DNA of 64,000 nt, taken from positions 310,001 to 374,000 of the forward strand of contig OZ244879.1 in assembly GCA_965221295.1 (NCBI GenBank), read 5' to 3'. Positions 36,401-44,329 of this stretch are shown piece after piece. Below the pieces are notes generated by a model. It saw only the letters and a program-made list of their open reading frames with translations, was not told the DNA's origin and ran no database searches. Within the stretch, counting starts at the first letter, position 1, and each line of letters starts with the position of its first letter. The position numbers and the translations under genes are program-made. Origin of the DNA: Bin87 sp965221295. Its GTDB lineage: Bacteria > Chloroflexota > Dehalococcoidia > Lucifugimonadales > UBA3495.

Positions 36401-36692
36401 GGACGAAGTTGGCGGTGATCAGGGACAGGCTGCCCGTGGAAATGGAGGTGGTTTTCTCCAGATCGGGCATTCCGAGGATCAAATCCTCAACCTTGGCGGT
36501 TACGTCGGAGGCGACCGTGTTGGGATCGCCCTGCTGGTACGGCACGCCGACATAAACGATGGAAAAACTGATTTCAGGGAACAGCTCCTGACGCAGCTGG
36601 TTGTAGGAAAACACGCCCGCAATCACCAGCAAGACCATCACCATGATGGTCACCGGCTTTCGGCGCAAGGCTAGCTCAGTGAGGAAAGTCAA
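33465..36692 (-). CDS. RND-family efflux pump (HAE1/AcrB-like)
   Basis: A 1075-residue inner-membrane transporter with the RND duplicated plan: one N-terminal helix, a large periplasmic loop, a bundle of helices, a second loop and the final helices. Diagnostic regions are the N-terminal RKPVTIMVMVLLVIAGVF, then GRIVDDSIVVLENIYR with the charged helix-4 aspartates, and FLFLIGIVVTNAIVLIVFI near the end. It should export hydrophobic compounds using the proton gradient. It starts at a TTG behind AGGAG. No outer-membrane TolC-like gene is nearby. Confidence 0.93.
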   Translation of the reverse strand: MTFLTELALRRKPVTIMVMVLLVIAGVFSYNQLRQELFPEISFSIVYVGVPYQQGDPNTVASDVTAKVEDLILGMPDLEKTTSISTGSLSLITANFVPGADVEDAEEEIRSRVTGLALPDEAGEPFVLRLTSDIFPVMLLSVSGQQDIPALRRLTDDEIIPRLEAVNGVYDVSVEGGVAERVSVIVDPARANEHDLTIQDVVNAVTGNSIDLSAGTLTQQDRSIGLRAYQGYANLDSIRNLPVGYTRPSPDPTNPSAGDATVTPILLSEVAVVKVDTPESDTVSRTNGQPSLSLQVLRLPEGNTIDLAKELLEVIEDLDLPPDVQVDVLYNDGPELEEQLANVASQGGLGFVIAVFAIFIFLLQLRPTAIQGILNSLRPTLIIAISIPLSVMITVLVMAILDWTLNFMSLAGLAIAVGRIVDDSIVVLENIYRRLQAGSRRITTDGTGVSGYRIAPLGDNPRFTAAIRGTREVGAAILASTLTTVAVFLPLAFIPGVVGEFFLPFAQTVCVSLLASTFIALTVVPTLASIALRQGDMADEDDNVVEDTWLQKLYTPILQWALKHPILTVLGCIGAVVASFPLLFVLPITLFSSGEAESMRIDITMPENTAAAAMFREFRSVEQTLDRYVEEGYIVAYQGTMGSTSQDFGPSIGESGFDVSGFFLALSDNVPTEFADELRQALPDKEDVDIQVFVDSAGPPQAGIEIAVTGNDYTDVQGAANTLMQSIGLLEGVVNLKTNVSDNREELTFEVDTAEAGRYGLSSIAVAGQIRTWAYGNDAAEVSLSGETYDVVVRGQADQVDEIEELQNLPIAGPFGVVPLGSISDVKTTVGPALVTHYDGDRSVTITGEIEARDPQATSAQIDRVIADADFPTGVTVRQGGFASDIEEQFQNVYVAMAIGLALVYLVMVATLGSLRDPFIVALSMPLAVVGALVALTVTGRALSLPSMMGFLFLIGIVVTNAIVLIVFITQLRQQGLVVVDAIMVAGRTRLRPILMTAFTTILALLPLAFSNASGLVGSELATVVIGGLVSSTVLTLVAVPVTYRLLHQSAPDLFGRIYRVVARPRATSLDAAPQ

Positions 36693-36776
36693 AACCGCTC
36701 CTGCTTTTGGTTACGTTGATGACTACGATCCCTACGGTGGTCAAACGCTCGCTGCCCCGCGTTTGGTTCAGCGCTT

Positions 36777-36836
36777 GATCGGTCCGTAAGAGATCGGCCC
36801 GTGAGAGATCGACCCATGAGAGATTGGCCCGTTTAT
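36777..36836. repeat. 15-bp tandem repeat between efflux and monooxygenase genes
   Basis: Four units of 15 bp (GATCGGTCCGTAAGA, GATCGGCCCGTGAGA, GATCGACCCATGAGA, GATTGGCCCGTTTAT) between two divergently transcribed genes. Each unit differs slightly. Confidence 0.85.
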
Positions 36837-36893
36837 GATAGCAGATGCCCCCGTCCGTTTCGCCTTTTGCGGCAAGGCTTCGCCCAGGTTCAT

Positions 36894-36923
36894 TTGATAC
36901 CTGACTGGGCTGGCGTGTAAACT
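36894..36923 (+). promoter_or_regulatory. promoter of the flavin monooxygenase gene
   Basis: TTGATA (36894-36899) and TAAACT (36918-36923) are separated by 18 bp and lie 31 bp upstream of the ATG at 36954. This fits a housekeeping promoter. Confidence 0.5.
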
Positions 36924-36953
36924 CCCTCTCCATCTACGAATGAGGAGAGCGAA

Positions 36954-37994
36954 ATGGATTTTGCCCTGTTTTCCCATATACCCTGGCCGGAAGAATATAC
37001 GCCCAAAGGCCTCTATTCAGACTTGACGGAACAGGCCACAGCTGGCGAGGAGCTGGGATTCAAGGCGATCTGGCTGGCCGAACACCACTTCACCCGCTAC
37101 GGGCTTGGAGCTTCTTCGCTCATCATCGCCAGCAACATCGCCGCCAGGACGGATCGCATCCGACTGGGTACCGCCGTGCTGATACCGCCGTTGCATCATC
37201 CGGTGCGTTTGGCCGAGGATACCTCCACGCTGGACGTGCTGAGCGACGGCAGGCTGGACGTGGGATTCGGCCGGGGCGCCGCATCGTCGGAATACGCCAA
37301 CTTCGGCATCGACCACGCCGAGAGCCAGGCTCGCTACCGGGAAACCATCGAGATGGTGGAGGCCCTCTGGACCACCAGGGACTACACCTACGAAGGCAAA
37401 TTCCACACCGCTAAGCGCGTGAACCTGGTGCCGACTCCACTGCAGAACCCTCACCCTCCGGTTTACGTGGCGGCGACCCGGAGCGCGGAATCGCTGGACT
37501 TCGTGGCGTCTACGGGCCGTCGCCTGATCGTTGGCGTGGTGCTGAACACGGACGACGCGGTGGATTTGATGCAGCGATTTCTGCAGATGTCGCAGGCGGC
37601 TGGCCACGGAATATCCGCGGCCGAGGTGCCCTTCTTCCGTTATTTCTACGTGGCGGAGACCGAGGAACAGGCTCACCGCGACGCCCGGGAGGCGTTGAAC
37701 TGGACGCTAGACCTCAACACCTGGCGCCGCGAGTTCACCGTGGGCAGCGAGGTATACCAACCCATGGCAGAGTACCTGAGGCGGCGAACCGAACTGCCAC
37801 CCAGCTACGAATACCTGGCCGAGAAGCGCGCGTTCATCGGGACGCCTGACCAGTGCGCGGCCCAGATTCAGGCGCTGCAAGACGCCGGCGTGCAGTACTT
37901 TGGCTGCAACTTCGCCTTCGGCGGGTTGGATCAGGGCAAACAGCTGAAGTCTATGGAGTTGTTCGCCAGAGAAGTGATGCCGCGCTTCCAGTGA
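36954..37994 (+). CDS. LLM-class flavin-dependent oxidoreductase
   Basis: A 346-residue luciferase-like monooxygenase. Motifs are EELGFKAIWLAEHHFTRYG, TDRIRLGTAVLIPPLHHPVRLAEDTS (with LDVLSDGRLDVGFGRG) and PLQNPHPPVYVAATRS, then the C-terminal FIGTPDQCAAQIQALQDAG. It resembles the alkanal monooxygenase and LLM oxidoreductases of SAR202-like genomes, oxidising unknown organic compounds with reduced flavin. GAGGAGAGCGAA precedes the ATG. Its last codons (ATG CCG CGC TTC CAG TGA) are the first unit of a 17-bp tandem array. Confidence 0.9.
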   Translation: MDFALFSHIPWPEEYTPKGLYSDLTEQATAGEELGFKAIWLAEHHFTRYGLGASSLIIASNIAARTDRIRLGTAVLIPPLHHPVRLAEDTSTLDVLSDGRLDVGFGRGAASSEYANFGIDHAESQARYRETIEMVEALWTTRDYTYEGKFHTAKRVNLVPTPLQNPHPPVYVAATRSAESLDFVASTGRRLIVGVVLNTDDAVDLMQRFLQMSQAAGHGISAAEVPFFRYFYVAETEEQAHRDAREALNWTLDLNTWRREFTVGSEVYQPMAEYLRRRTELPPSYEYLAEKRAFIGTPDQCAAQIQALQDAGVQYFGCNFAFGGLDQGKQLKSMELFAREVMPRFQ

Positions 37995-38263
37995 TGCCGC
38001 GCTTCCAGTGATGCCGCGCTTCCAGTGATGCCGCGCTTCCAGTGATGCCGCGCTTCCAGTGATGCCGCGCATCCAGTGATGCTGGGCTTCCAGTGATGCT
38101 GGGCTTCCAGTGATGCTGGGCTTCCAGTGATGCTGGGCTTCCAGTGATGCTGGGCTTCCAGTGATGCTGGGCTTCCAGTGATGCTGGGCTTCCAGTGATG
38201 CTGGGCTTCCAGTGATGCTGGGCTTCCAGTGATGCTGGGCTTCCAGTGATGCTGGGCTTCCAG
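37975..38263 (+). repeat. 17-bp tandem array grown from a gene end
   Basis: Seventeen units of 17 bp. Units 1-5 are GTGATGCCGCGCTTCCA, unit 6 has CATCCA, and units 7-17 are GTGATGCTGGGCTTCCA. Unit 1 lies inside the monooxygenase coding sequence and supplies its last codons and, with the next unit, its stop. Each unit makes a TGATG stop-start overlap with the next. Confidence 0.95.
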
Positions 38264-38330
38264 TGAACGGCGGCCGCGCATTCGCTTTCGCCGATCCCGC
38301 CGGTTGCCAAATTTCGACCCCGAGATCCCT

Positions 38331-38387
38331 ATCACCTGACCCAGATCACCTGACCCCCATCACTGGACTCCCGACAACTGATTCCCA
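38331..38387. repeat. degenerate 14-15 bp tandem repeat
   Basis: Four decayed units (ATCACCTGACCCAG, ATCACCTGACCCCC, ATCACTGGACTCCCG, ACAACTGATTCCCA) directly next to the stop of the MFS gene at 38389. Looks like an old array. Confidence 0.65.
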
Positions 38388-38388
38388 T

Positions 38389-39900
38389 TTAGTCGTTGTC
38401 GTTGCTGGCGGCTGACGACGAGGCCTCAGCGGGTTGCGTTGGCGCGGCCGGCTGTGTCGGACGGCGCGAAGTGAGCGACCGGTAGATGGATATAGCTACG
38501 CCGAATCCCACGGCGCAACCCATGGCCAGGTAGGCCCAACGCAGCCCGGCGACAAAAGCCGTAGCCACGCTGGGGTTCACCGCCTCCAGCGTGGGCTCCA
38601 CGCCATAGGTGGCCATGGTGGATACCACGATGGTGGTGGAGACCGCCACGCTGACCACGTTGGCGGAATTGCGGATCAGCTGCGTCAGCGCGGACACCAC
38701 GCCGTAACGGCTGCGGTCCACCACGCTGATTATGCTGCTGCTGTTGGGCGAGTTGAACACCGCGTTCCCGGAACTTTGCAGCATCATGGTTCCGATCACC
38801 AACCACACTGGGGAGCGTTCCTCGAGGGCAAAGGCCAATACCAGCGCGCCGGCGGAGCTCATGGCCAAGCCAACCACGGTGAGAGCTTGCCACCCGAAAC
38901 GGTCGGACAGGCGACCACTGGGCGGGCCCAGGATGACCATGCACAGCGCCGGCGGAATCATCATCAAACCCACCTGCTCTGGTGAGTATCCCAGCACGCG
39001 CTGCAGGTAGAAGGGCATCAGGAAGCGGGCGGCCGAGGTTCCGAAGAAGGACAGCCAAGCCGACGCCGCGCCTATCCCAAATATGCGATGGGCGAACAAC
39101 CGCAGATCCAACATCGGCGCCGCGGTTTTCAACTCCCACCAGATGAAGGCCGCCAGCAGGATCGCGACTAAAGTTCCGCCGGTGAGCACGGGCGCGGATC
39201 GCCAACCCAAGCTGTTGCCGTTCCCCACCACCAGCAGGAGCGACAGCAGAATGACGCCGGACATTGCGGCTCCGGCCCAATCGAAAGTCGCGCTGCGTGG
39301 CCGCTGGCCAGGCTCGACTGCGGGCCCTCGCTCCAGCAGGAACCAGGACAACGCCAGGACGGCGCAGCCGGCAGGGACGTTCACGAAGAACACCCATTCC
39401 CAACCCAAATAAGCCACGAGAAAACCGCCGATGGCAGGCCCGGCGATGGCTCCCATTCCCACCACGCTGAGGTGCGCTCCCAGCGCCTTGCCGCGTTCGG
39501 AATCGGGGAAGGCCGCCAGCATCATGCCCATGCCGCAGCCCTGGACCATGCCGGCTCCAATGCCTTTGATCACGCGCATGCCCACCAGGATTTCCAGGTT
39601 GGGGGCGAAGGTGGCGCCCAGGGATGCGACGACGAAAATGGCGGTGCCGGTCATGTACACCCGGCGGCGTCCCACCACGTCGCCCAAGCGTCCCATGGGC
39701 AGCAGCAGCGCGCTGATGGCCAACGCGTAGGCGATCACCACCCACTGGACGGATTCCAGCGTGGCGCCGAATTCTTTCTCGATGCTGGGCAGGGCAATGA
39801 GCACGCTGCCGTGGTCAACGACCGAGAAGAATGTGCCCGCCGCGATGGTCCAAAAGCTCCACCATTTGAAGGTTCTGCTGGTGGTGATGCGCTGTATCAA
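38389..39900 (-). CDS. MFS exporter, DHA2 (EmrB-like) family
   Basis: A 503-residue permease with about 14 helices. The DHA2 features are SVVDHGSVLIALPSIEKEFG in helix 1, VVIAYALAISALLLPMGRLGDVVGRRRVYM (motif A) and RVIKGIGAGMVQGCG, then motif C-like GAIAGPAIGGFLVAYLGWEWVFFVNVPAG. Such proteins export drugs, antibiotics or dyes with protons. The start is a TTG; its ribosome-binding site is weak. The C-terminus is Ala/Pro/Thr-rich and probably cytoplasmic. Confidence 0.9.
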   Translation of the reverse strand: MIQRITTSRTFKWWSFWTIAAGTFFSVVDHGSVLIALPSIEKEFGATLESVQWVVIAYALAISALLLPMGRLGDVVGRRRVYMTGTAIFVVASLGATFAPNLEILVGMRVIKGIGAGMVQGCGMGMMLAAFPDSERGKALGAHLSVVGMGAIAGPAIGGFLVAYLGWEWVFFVNVPAGCAVLALSWFLLERGPAVEPGQRPRSATFDWAGAAMSGVILLSLLLVVGNGNSLGWRSAPVLTGGTLVAILLAAFIWWELKTAAPMLDLRLFAHRIFGIGAASAWLSFFGTSAARFLMPFYLQRVLGYSPEQVGLMMIPPALCMVILGPPSGRLSDRFGWQALTVVGLAMSSAGALVLAFALEERSPVWLVIGTMMLQSSGNAVFNSPNSSSIISVVDRSRYGVVSALTQLIRNSANVVSVAVSTTIVVSTMATYGVEPTLEAVNPSVATAFVAGLRWAYLAMGCAVGFGVAISIYRSLTSRRPTQPAAPTQPAEASSSAASNDND

Positions 39901-40117
39901 GATGACACGCCCGTCGATGCCCCTGGTTCGGGATCAGCAATTGATTGAAAGATGTAACATGATACGCTCAAATCGCAAATTTAGCAGGCGACCAACGGCT
40001 AACCGCAGCGTCCGCAGACTCTCGGAGCGATTGGGCGCGGCCCCTGAATCGCAGAGCCGTTGATCTGAGCGACATAAGCCAGGCGCCGGCGATACGGCGA
40101 TTGCCAGCGCCGCATCC

Positions 40118-41362
40118 TCAGGGCAGCCTCCGGACCCGATCCAGCGTAGCGGCGCACGTCAACGCGAGGCACAACCCCAACGCGGCGGTGATGGCGATGG
40201 CCATTACGGGCGACGTGGCGTCGGAAAGAGAACCCACCCCCAGACTGGCAACCACCAGAAAACCCCGGTCGAAGCTCTGCAAGCTGGTGAGGCGACCCCG
40301 CAGGCGGTCGGGCGCCAGCGTTTGTATCAGCGTGCCCCGCGTGGTTCGAAAGACAGCCTGGCTGAAGGCCATGGCGGCGATCACGATGAACGCCACCGCC
40401 ATCCAATGGGAAAAGGCGAACAGCAGGCAGGTGATGGAACTGGCGATTGCGGCCCCCAGCACGACCTTGCCCTTGTCGAATACGAACCCGAAAGACGCCA
40501 TGAACAGCGCGGCCAGGAACCCGCCCACGCCCGTTATCGCCAGCAGGTACCCACCCACGTTGGCGTCGCGCATGAGCACGTCGGTGGTGAAGACGGGCAG
40601 CAGGAACCAAGTGGGATGGAGAATGATGTTGGGGATGACCGACAGCAGCATCATGTGGAATATGGCGCGCTCTCCGCTCCACACGTAGCGTATGCCTTCA
40701 ACCATGTTGGAAATGGCGGAGCCCCGGGCCCGTGCGTCTCCGGGTTGATAAAACGGCGTCCGCATGGGCAACAGCATAATCACGTTGGCGAGGTACAAGC
40801 AGGCCTCGATGGTGAAGTTCAGGAAGAAACCCAAATGGAAGATCAGGATGCCGCCGATGAAGGGGCCGAAGATGCGGGTCCCCGTGATGGTGAGGACGTT
40901 GGCGGCCAGGGCGTTGCCCAGCATGTCTCGAGGCACGGTGGCCGCGACCAACGCCTGGCGCATCGGTTGCGCCATGGAATGGCAAACCCCGGCCAGGATG
41001 ACGTAGAGGTAGGCGTGCCAGACGGTGACCAGATCCGACCGCACCAACAGGGCAAAGCTGAAGGCCAGCCCGCACATGATCAACTGGAAGATGATCACCA
41101 GGCGGCGCCGATCGAAACGGTCGCTGAGTACGCCGCCCCAGGGTCCCGCCACCAGCCCGGGCAGAGTGTTGATGCCGCCGACGGTCACCACCAGCAGGCC
41201 AGCCAAAGCCGAGCCTTCGGCTAGCTCCCGAACGAGCCAACCGACGCTCAGCAACTGAAGCCACTGGGCGCTATTGGCGAAGAAGTTGCCGCACCACAGC
41301 AGCCGATAGTCGCGGTAACCCAGCCAGGCGTCCAGCGTGTGCAGGCGTGGTATTCGGAAAAT
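40118..41362 (-). CDS. MFS transporter (MFS_3 type), probable ATT start
   Basis: A transporter of about 414 residues. Motif A is LSDRFDRRRLVII; there are 12 predicted helices and a conserved VPRDMLGNALAAN loop. The first conventional start in frame (TTG, 41254) falls inside the first membrane helix and would delete the family N-terminus. The frame upstream encodes DAWLGYRDYRLLWCGNFFAN, a clear family N-terminus, and continues to a TAA at 41375-41377 with no ATG, GTG or TTG in between. An ATT at 41360-41362 has GAGG seven bases upstream, which I take as the start. ATA and CTG codons further in are alternatives. Confidence 0.8.
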   Translation of the reverse strand: MFRIPRLHTLDAWLGYRDYRLLWCGNFFANSAQWLQLLSVGWLVRELAEGSALAGLLVVTVGGINTLPGLVAGPWGGVLSDRFDRRRLVIIFQLIMCGLAFSFALLVRSDLVTVWHAYLYVILAGVCHSMAQPMRQALVAATVPRDMLGNALAANVLTITGTRIFGPFIGGILIFHLGFFLNFTIEACLYLANVIMLLPMRTPFYQPGDARARGSAISNMVEGIRYVWSGERAIFHMMLLSVIPNIILHPTWFLLPVFTTDVLMRDANVGGYLLAITGVGGFLAALFMASFGFVFDKGKVVLGAAIASSITCLLFAFSHWMAVAFIVIAAMAFSQAVFRTTRGTLIQTLAPDRLRGRLTSLQSFDRGFLVVASLGVGSLSDATSPVMAIAITAALGLCLALTCAATLDRVRRLP

Positions 41363-41560
41363 CTCGCGGCCTCGTTATCAAAACCGAAAATATAATGCTA
41401 CTGCGATTATACGCTATCAATGCTGCAGGGGTTCAACTGGATCCGGGGGTTCAACTGGCGTCGCGGTTGCGCCGCTCCCATGGGCGCAATCGGTTCAACG
41501 AGATGGGCATCGACCCTGCCGACCAGGCGGTCGTTTCGGCCCTGCCTGGAATTCGGGTTG

Positions 41561-41569
41561 TGCTAAAAT
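41561..41569 (+). promoter_or_regulatory. extended -10 promoter element before metG
   Basis: TGCTAAAAT (TGn plus TAAAAT), 42 bp upstream of the metG start at 41611. A second AT-rich block with TATAAT (41391-41396) lies further upstream and may serve the divergent MFS gene. Confidence 0.5.
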
Positions 41570-41610
41570 ACGCTGCAACTTGGCTGTGGCGCGTTTGAGG
41601 AGGGCTTACT

Positions 41611-43296
41611 TTGCCCGAACGAATTTTCATTGGCGTTGCTTGGCCCTACGCCAACGGACCCCTGCACATGGGACACATCGCCGGTTGCTATTTGGCCGCC
41701 GATATCTTTGCCCGCTATCACCGCATGAAGGGCAACGAAGTGCTCATGGTGTCAGGATCCGACGCCCACGGCACACCCATCACCATTCGCGCGGATCAGG
41801 AAGGCGTGGAGCCGGAAGAGATATTGGAACGGTACCATGCCCAGTTCCTGGATACCTGGCAGCGCTTGGGCGTCTCCTTTGATCTGTTCACCACAACGCA
41901 CACTGACAACCACCGGCGCGTGGTGCAGGACATATTCCAACGCCTGCAGGAACAGGACTACATTTACGCGGACACGATGCTGCTGGCCTACTGCGCCGGC
42001 TGCAACCGTTTCCTGCCCGACCGCTATGTGGAGGGTTCGTGTCCCCACTGCGGCAACGAGCGCGCCCGGGGCGACCAGTGCGATAACTGCGGCCACACCC
42101 TGGATCCCATCGAACTGGTGGAACCCCGCTGCAGCATTTGCAGTCAAACTCCCGACTTTCGCGATTCTGAGCATTTCTTCCTGCGCCTGTCGGCCTTCGA
42201 GCAGCCGCTATTGGACTGGATCAACGAGAAGGAGCATTGGCGACCCAACGTCGCCAATTCAACGCGCGGATTCTTGCGGGGCTGCCTAAAGGACCGCGCC
42301 ATTTCTCGGGATCTCACCTGGGGAGTTCCGCTGCCGCTGGACGGCTACGAAGGCAAGCGAATCTACGTTTGGTTTGAGGCGGTGATTGGCTACCTCTCCG
42401 CAGCGGTGGAATGGGCGGAACGCCGCGGCGACCCCAATAGCTGGGAGGCCTTCTGGAAGGACGCCGATACCAAAGCCTACTACTTCATCGGCAAAGACAA
42501 CATTCCCTTCCACAGCATCATCTGGCCGGCCATGCTGATGGCATACGGCGGCCTCAATCTGCCCTACGACGTTCCGGCCAACGAATTCCTGAGTCTCGAG
42601 AGCCGCAAATTCTCCACCAGCCAAAACTGGGCGGTCTGGGTGCCCGATTATCTTGATCGTTATGACCCTGACCCTCTGCGCTATCTGCTGTCTATCAACA
42701 TGCCGGAAACCGGCGACACCGATTTCAATTGGAACGAATTTGTGCGGCGCAACAACGACGAATTGGTGGCCACATACGGCAACCTGGTGAATCGCGTCTT
42801 GAGATTCACCTATCGCAATTTCGACGGTCAGGTTCCCGCAGACGCCGCGCCGGCCGAGGAGCCGGAGGCGGCGTTGTTGGAATCGGCTCGCCAGGCCATG
42901 GCCGATGTTGACCACAGCCTGTACCACACCAGGTTCCGCGCGGGCATCAGCCGCGCCTTCGCGCTGGCCCAGGAATCCAACCGGTACCTGGACTCCCGGG
43001 CTCCTTGGCAGGCCATCAAGGGCGACCGGGCCGACGCCGCCCGAACGCTGACCACGGCCATCAAAGCGCTGAACTGCCTCAAGGTGATGCTGGCGCCGTA
43101 TCTGCCCTTCACCAGCCAGAAGCTGCACGAATTCCTGGGATTCGATGGAGACGTTGGTTCGGAGCCTTGGGATTTCGACTCGCTGGTCGGAAACATTCGA
43201 CCCGGAGCGCCGCTGCGCAATCCCTCGGCCCTGTACGCCAAGCTGGATGCGGCGGTCGCCGAGCAGGAAGCCGAACAACTGGGCGTACCCGCCTGA
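41611..43296 (+). CDS. metG: methionine--tRNA ligase
   Basis: A 561-residue class I synthetase. The HIGH-type signature is HMGH at residues 19-22 and the KMSKS equivalent is KFSTS from Lys333. Between them is a double zinc-knuckle insertion (CAGC, CPHC, CDNC, CSIC), as in the two-zinc MetRS type. The C-terminal helical anticodon-binding domain is present, and the extra tRNA-binding dimer domain found in some MetRS is absent. It starts at TTG behind GAGGAGG. The next gene begins seven bases after the stop, so the two form an operon. Confidence 0.95.
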   Translation: MPERIFIGVAWPYANGPLHMGHIAGCYLAADIFARYHRMKGNEVLMVSGSDAHGTPITIRADQEGVEPEEILERYHAQFLDTWQRLGVSFDLFTTTHTDNHRRVVQDIFQRLQEQDYIYADTMLLAYCAGCNRFLPDRYVEGSCPHCGNERARGDQCDNCGHTLDPIELVEPRCSICSQTPDFRDSEHFFLRLSAFEQPLLDWINEKEHWRPNVANSTRGFLRGCLKDRAISRDLTWGVPLPLDGYEGKRIYVWFEAVIGYLSAAVEWAERRGDPNSWEAFWKDADTKAYYFIGKDNIPFHSIIWPAMLMAYGGLNLPYDVPANEFLSLESRKFSTSQNWAVWVPDYLDRYDPDPLRYLLSINMPETGDTDFNWNEFVRRNNDELVATYGNLVNRVLRFTYRNFDGQVPADAAPAEEPEAALLESARQAMADVDHSLYHTRFRAGISRAFALAQESNRYLDSRAPWQAIKGDRADAARTLTTAIKALNCLKVMLAPYLPFTSQKLHEFLGFDGDVGSEPWDFDSLVGNIRPGAPLRNPSALYAKLDAAVAEQEAEQLGVPA

Positions 43297-43302
43297 TTAC
43301 CC

Positions 43303-44322
43303 TTGCCGACAGAGCGTTACAACGTGGTCACCGGGCTGGATCTGAAAACCGTATCCATCTATGCCCCGGTGGTGGAACAGCTGGCGCAGGTCGAAAAGCA
43401 ACTCCACGAGTTGTGCCAAACCGACATCGCCGACCTGGACCCCCTGCTGGACTATGCCCTCCGTTCGGGCGGCAAGCGCGTCCGGCCGGCGCTGACCCTG
43501 CTCGCCGCCGAGTTTCATCCCCACGAACGCCGACGTTCCCTGATCATGGCCTCGGCGGTGGAGTTGCTGCATCTGGCCACCCTGATCCACGACGACACGG
43601 TGGATAACGCCGGGCTGCGTCGGGGCAAACCCACCATCAACAACCTCTACGGCAACCACGTCGCCGTGCTGCTGGGCGATTACCTCTTCGCCACGTCGGC
43701 CACGTTCGTATGCGATACCGGCGTCATCAGGGTGATCCGGCGGTTCTCCGAGACCATCATGGAGTTGGCCAGCGGTCAGTTGATCGAGTTTTTCACCACT
43801 TTCGACCCCTGCAAAGCCCGGCGACTCTACGACGAACGCATCTACCGCAAAACGGCCTCCCTCTTCTGCACTTCAGCGGAGTCTGGGGCCATTTTGGGAG
43901 GAGCCCCCGACGGCGAGGTCACGGCGCTGCGCGAGTACGGACGCAACATAGGCATGGCGTTCCAGATCGTCGATGACCTGCTGGATGTTCAGGGGGACGC
44001 CGCTGAAATTGGGAAACCCGTGGGCAACGACCTGCTGCAAGGCGTGCTCACGCTGCCCAGCATCATGCTGATGGAACGATACCCCAGCGACCACCCAATC
44101 GACGCCCTCTTCACGGCGATCAAAAACGACGATGACGACGTGGACGGATTGTTGCAGCGGTCGCTGACCATGATCAACGATTCCGACATCATTCCAGATT
44201 GCTTCGCCACGATACGCGATTATTGCGCCGCCGCCGCCACCGCATTGGACGAACTGCCCAATTGCCCTCCGCGCCGGTCACTCCTGCACATGGTCGATTA
44301 CATCCGAGAGCGCACCCGGTAG
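43303..44322 (+). CDS. polyprenyl diphosphate synthase
   Basis: A 339-residue trans-isoprenyl diphosphate synthase. The GGKRVRP substrate site, the first aspartate-rich motif HDDTVD and the second DDLLD are all present, with LLGDYLFA between them. The residues before the first motif (LLHLATLIHDD) have no bulky aromatic directly at -5, which in this family often goes with longer chains such as octaprenyl or solanesyl for quinones. That chain length is an inference. TTG start with no strong ribosome-binding site except coupling to metG. Confidence 0.92.
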   Translation: MPTERYNVVTGLDLKTVSIYAPVVEQLAQVEKQLHELCQTDIADLDPLLDYALRSGGKRVRPALTLLAAEFHPHERRRSLIMASAVELLHLATLIHDDTVDNAGLRRGKPTINNLYGNHVAVLLGDYLFATSATFVCDTGVIRVIRRFSETIMELASGQLIEFFTTFDPCKARRLYDERIYRKTASLFCTSAESGAILGGAPDGEVTALREYGRNIGMAFQIVDDLLDVQGDAAEIGKPVGNDLLQGVLTLPSIMLMERYPSDHPIDALFTAIKNDDDDVDGLLQRSLTMINDSDIIPDCFATIRDYCAAAATALDELPNCPPRRSLLHMVDYIRERTR

Positions 44323-44329
44323 GCGTCCT

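Noticed and set aside
37975..38263. Possible CRISPR array
   Set aside because: Units of 17 bp follow one another directly with no spacers, and the first unit is the end of a gene. No cas genes are near.
38426..39745. Second long minus-strand frame over the DHA2 exporter
   Set aside because: Same strand, other frame, Arg/Gly-rich shadow of the exporter without a ribosome-binding site.
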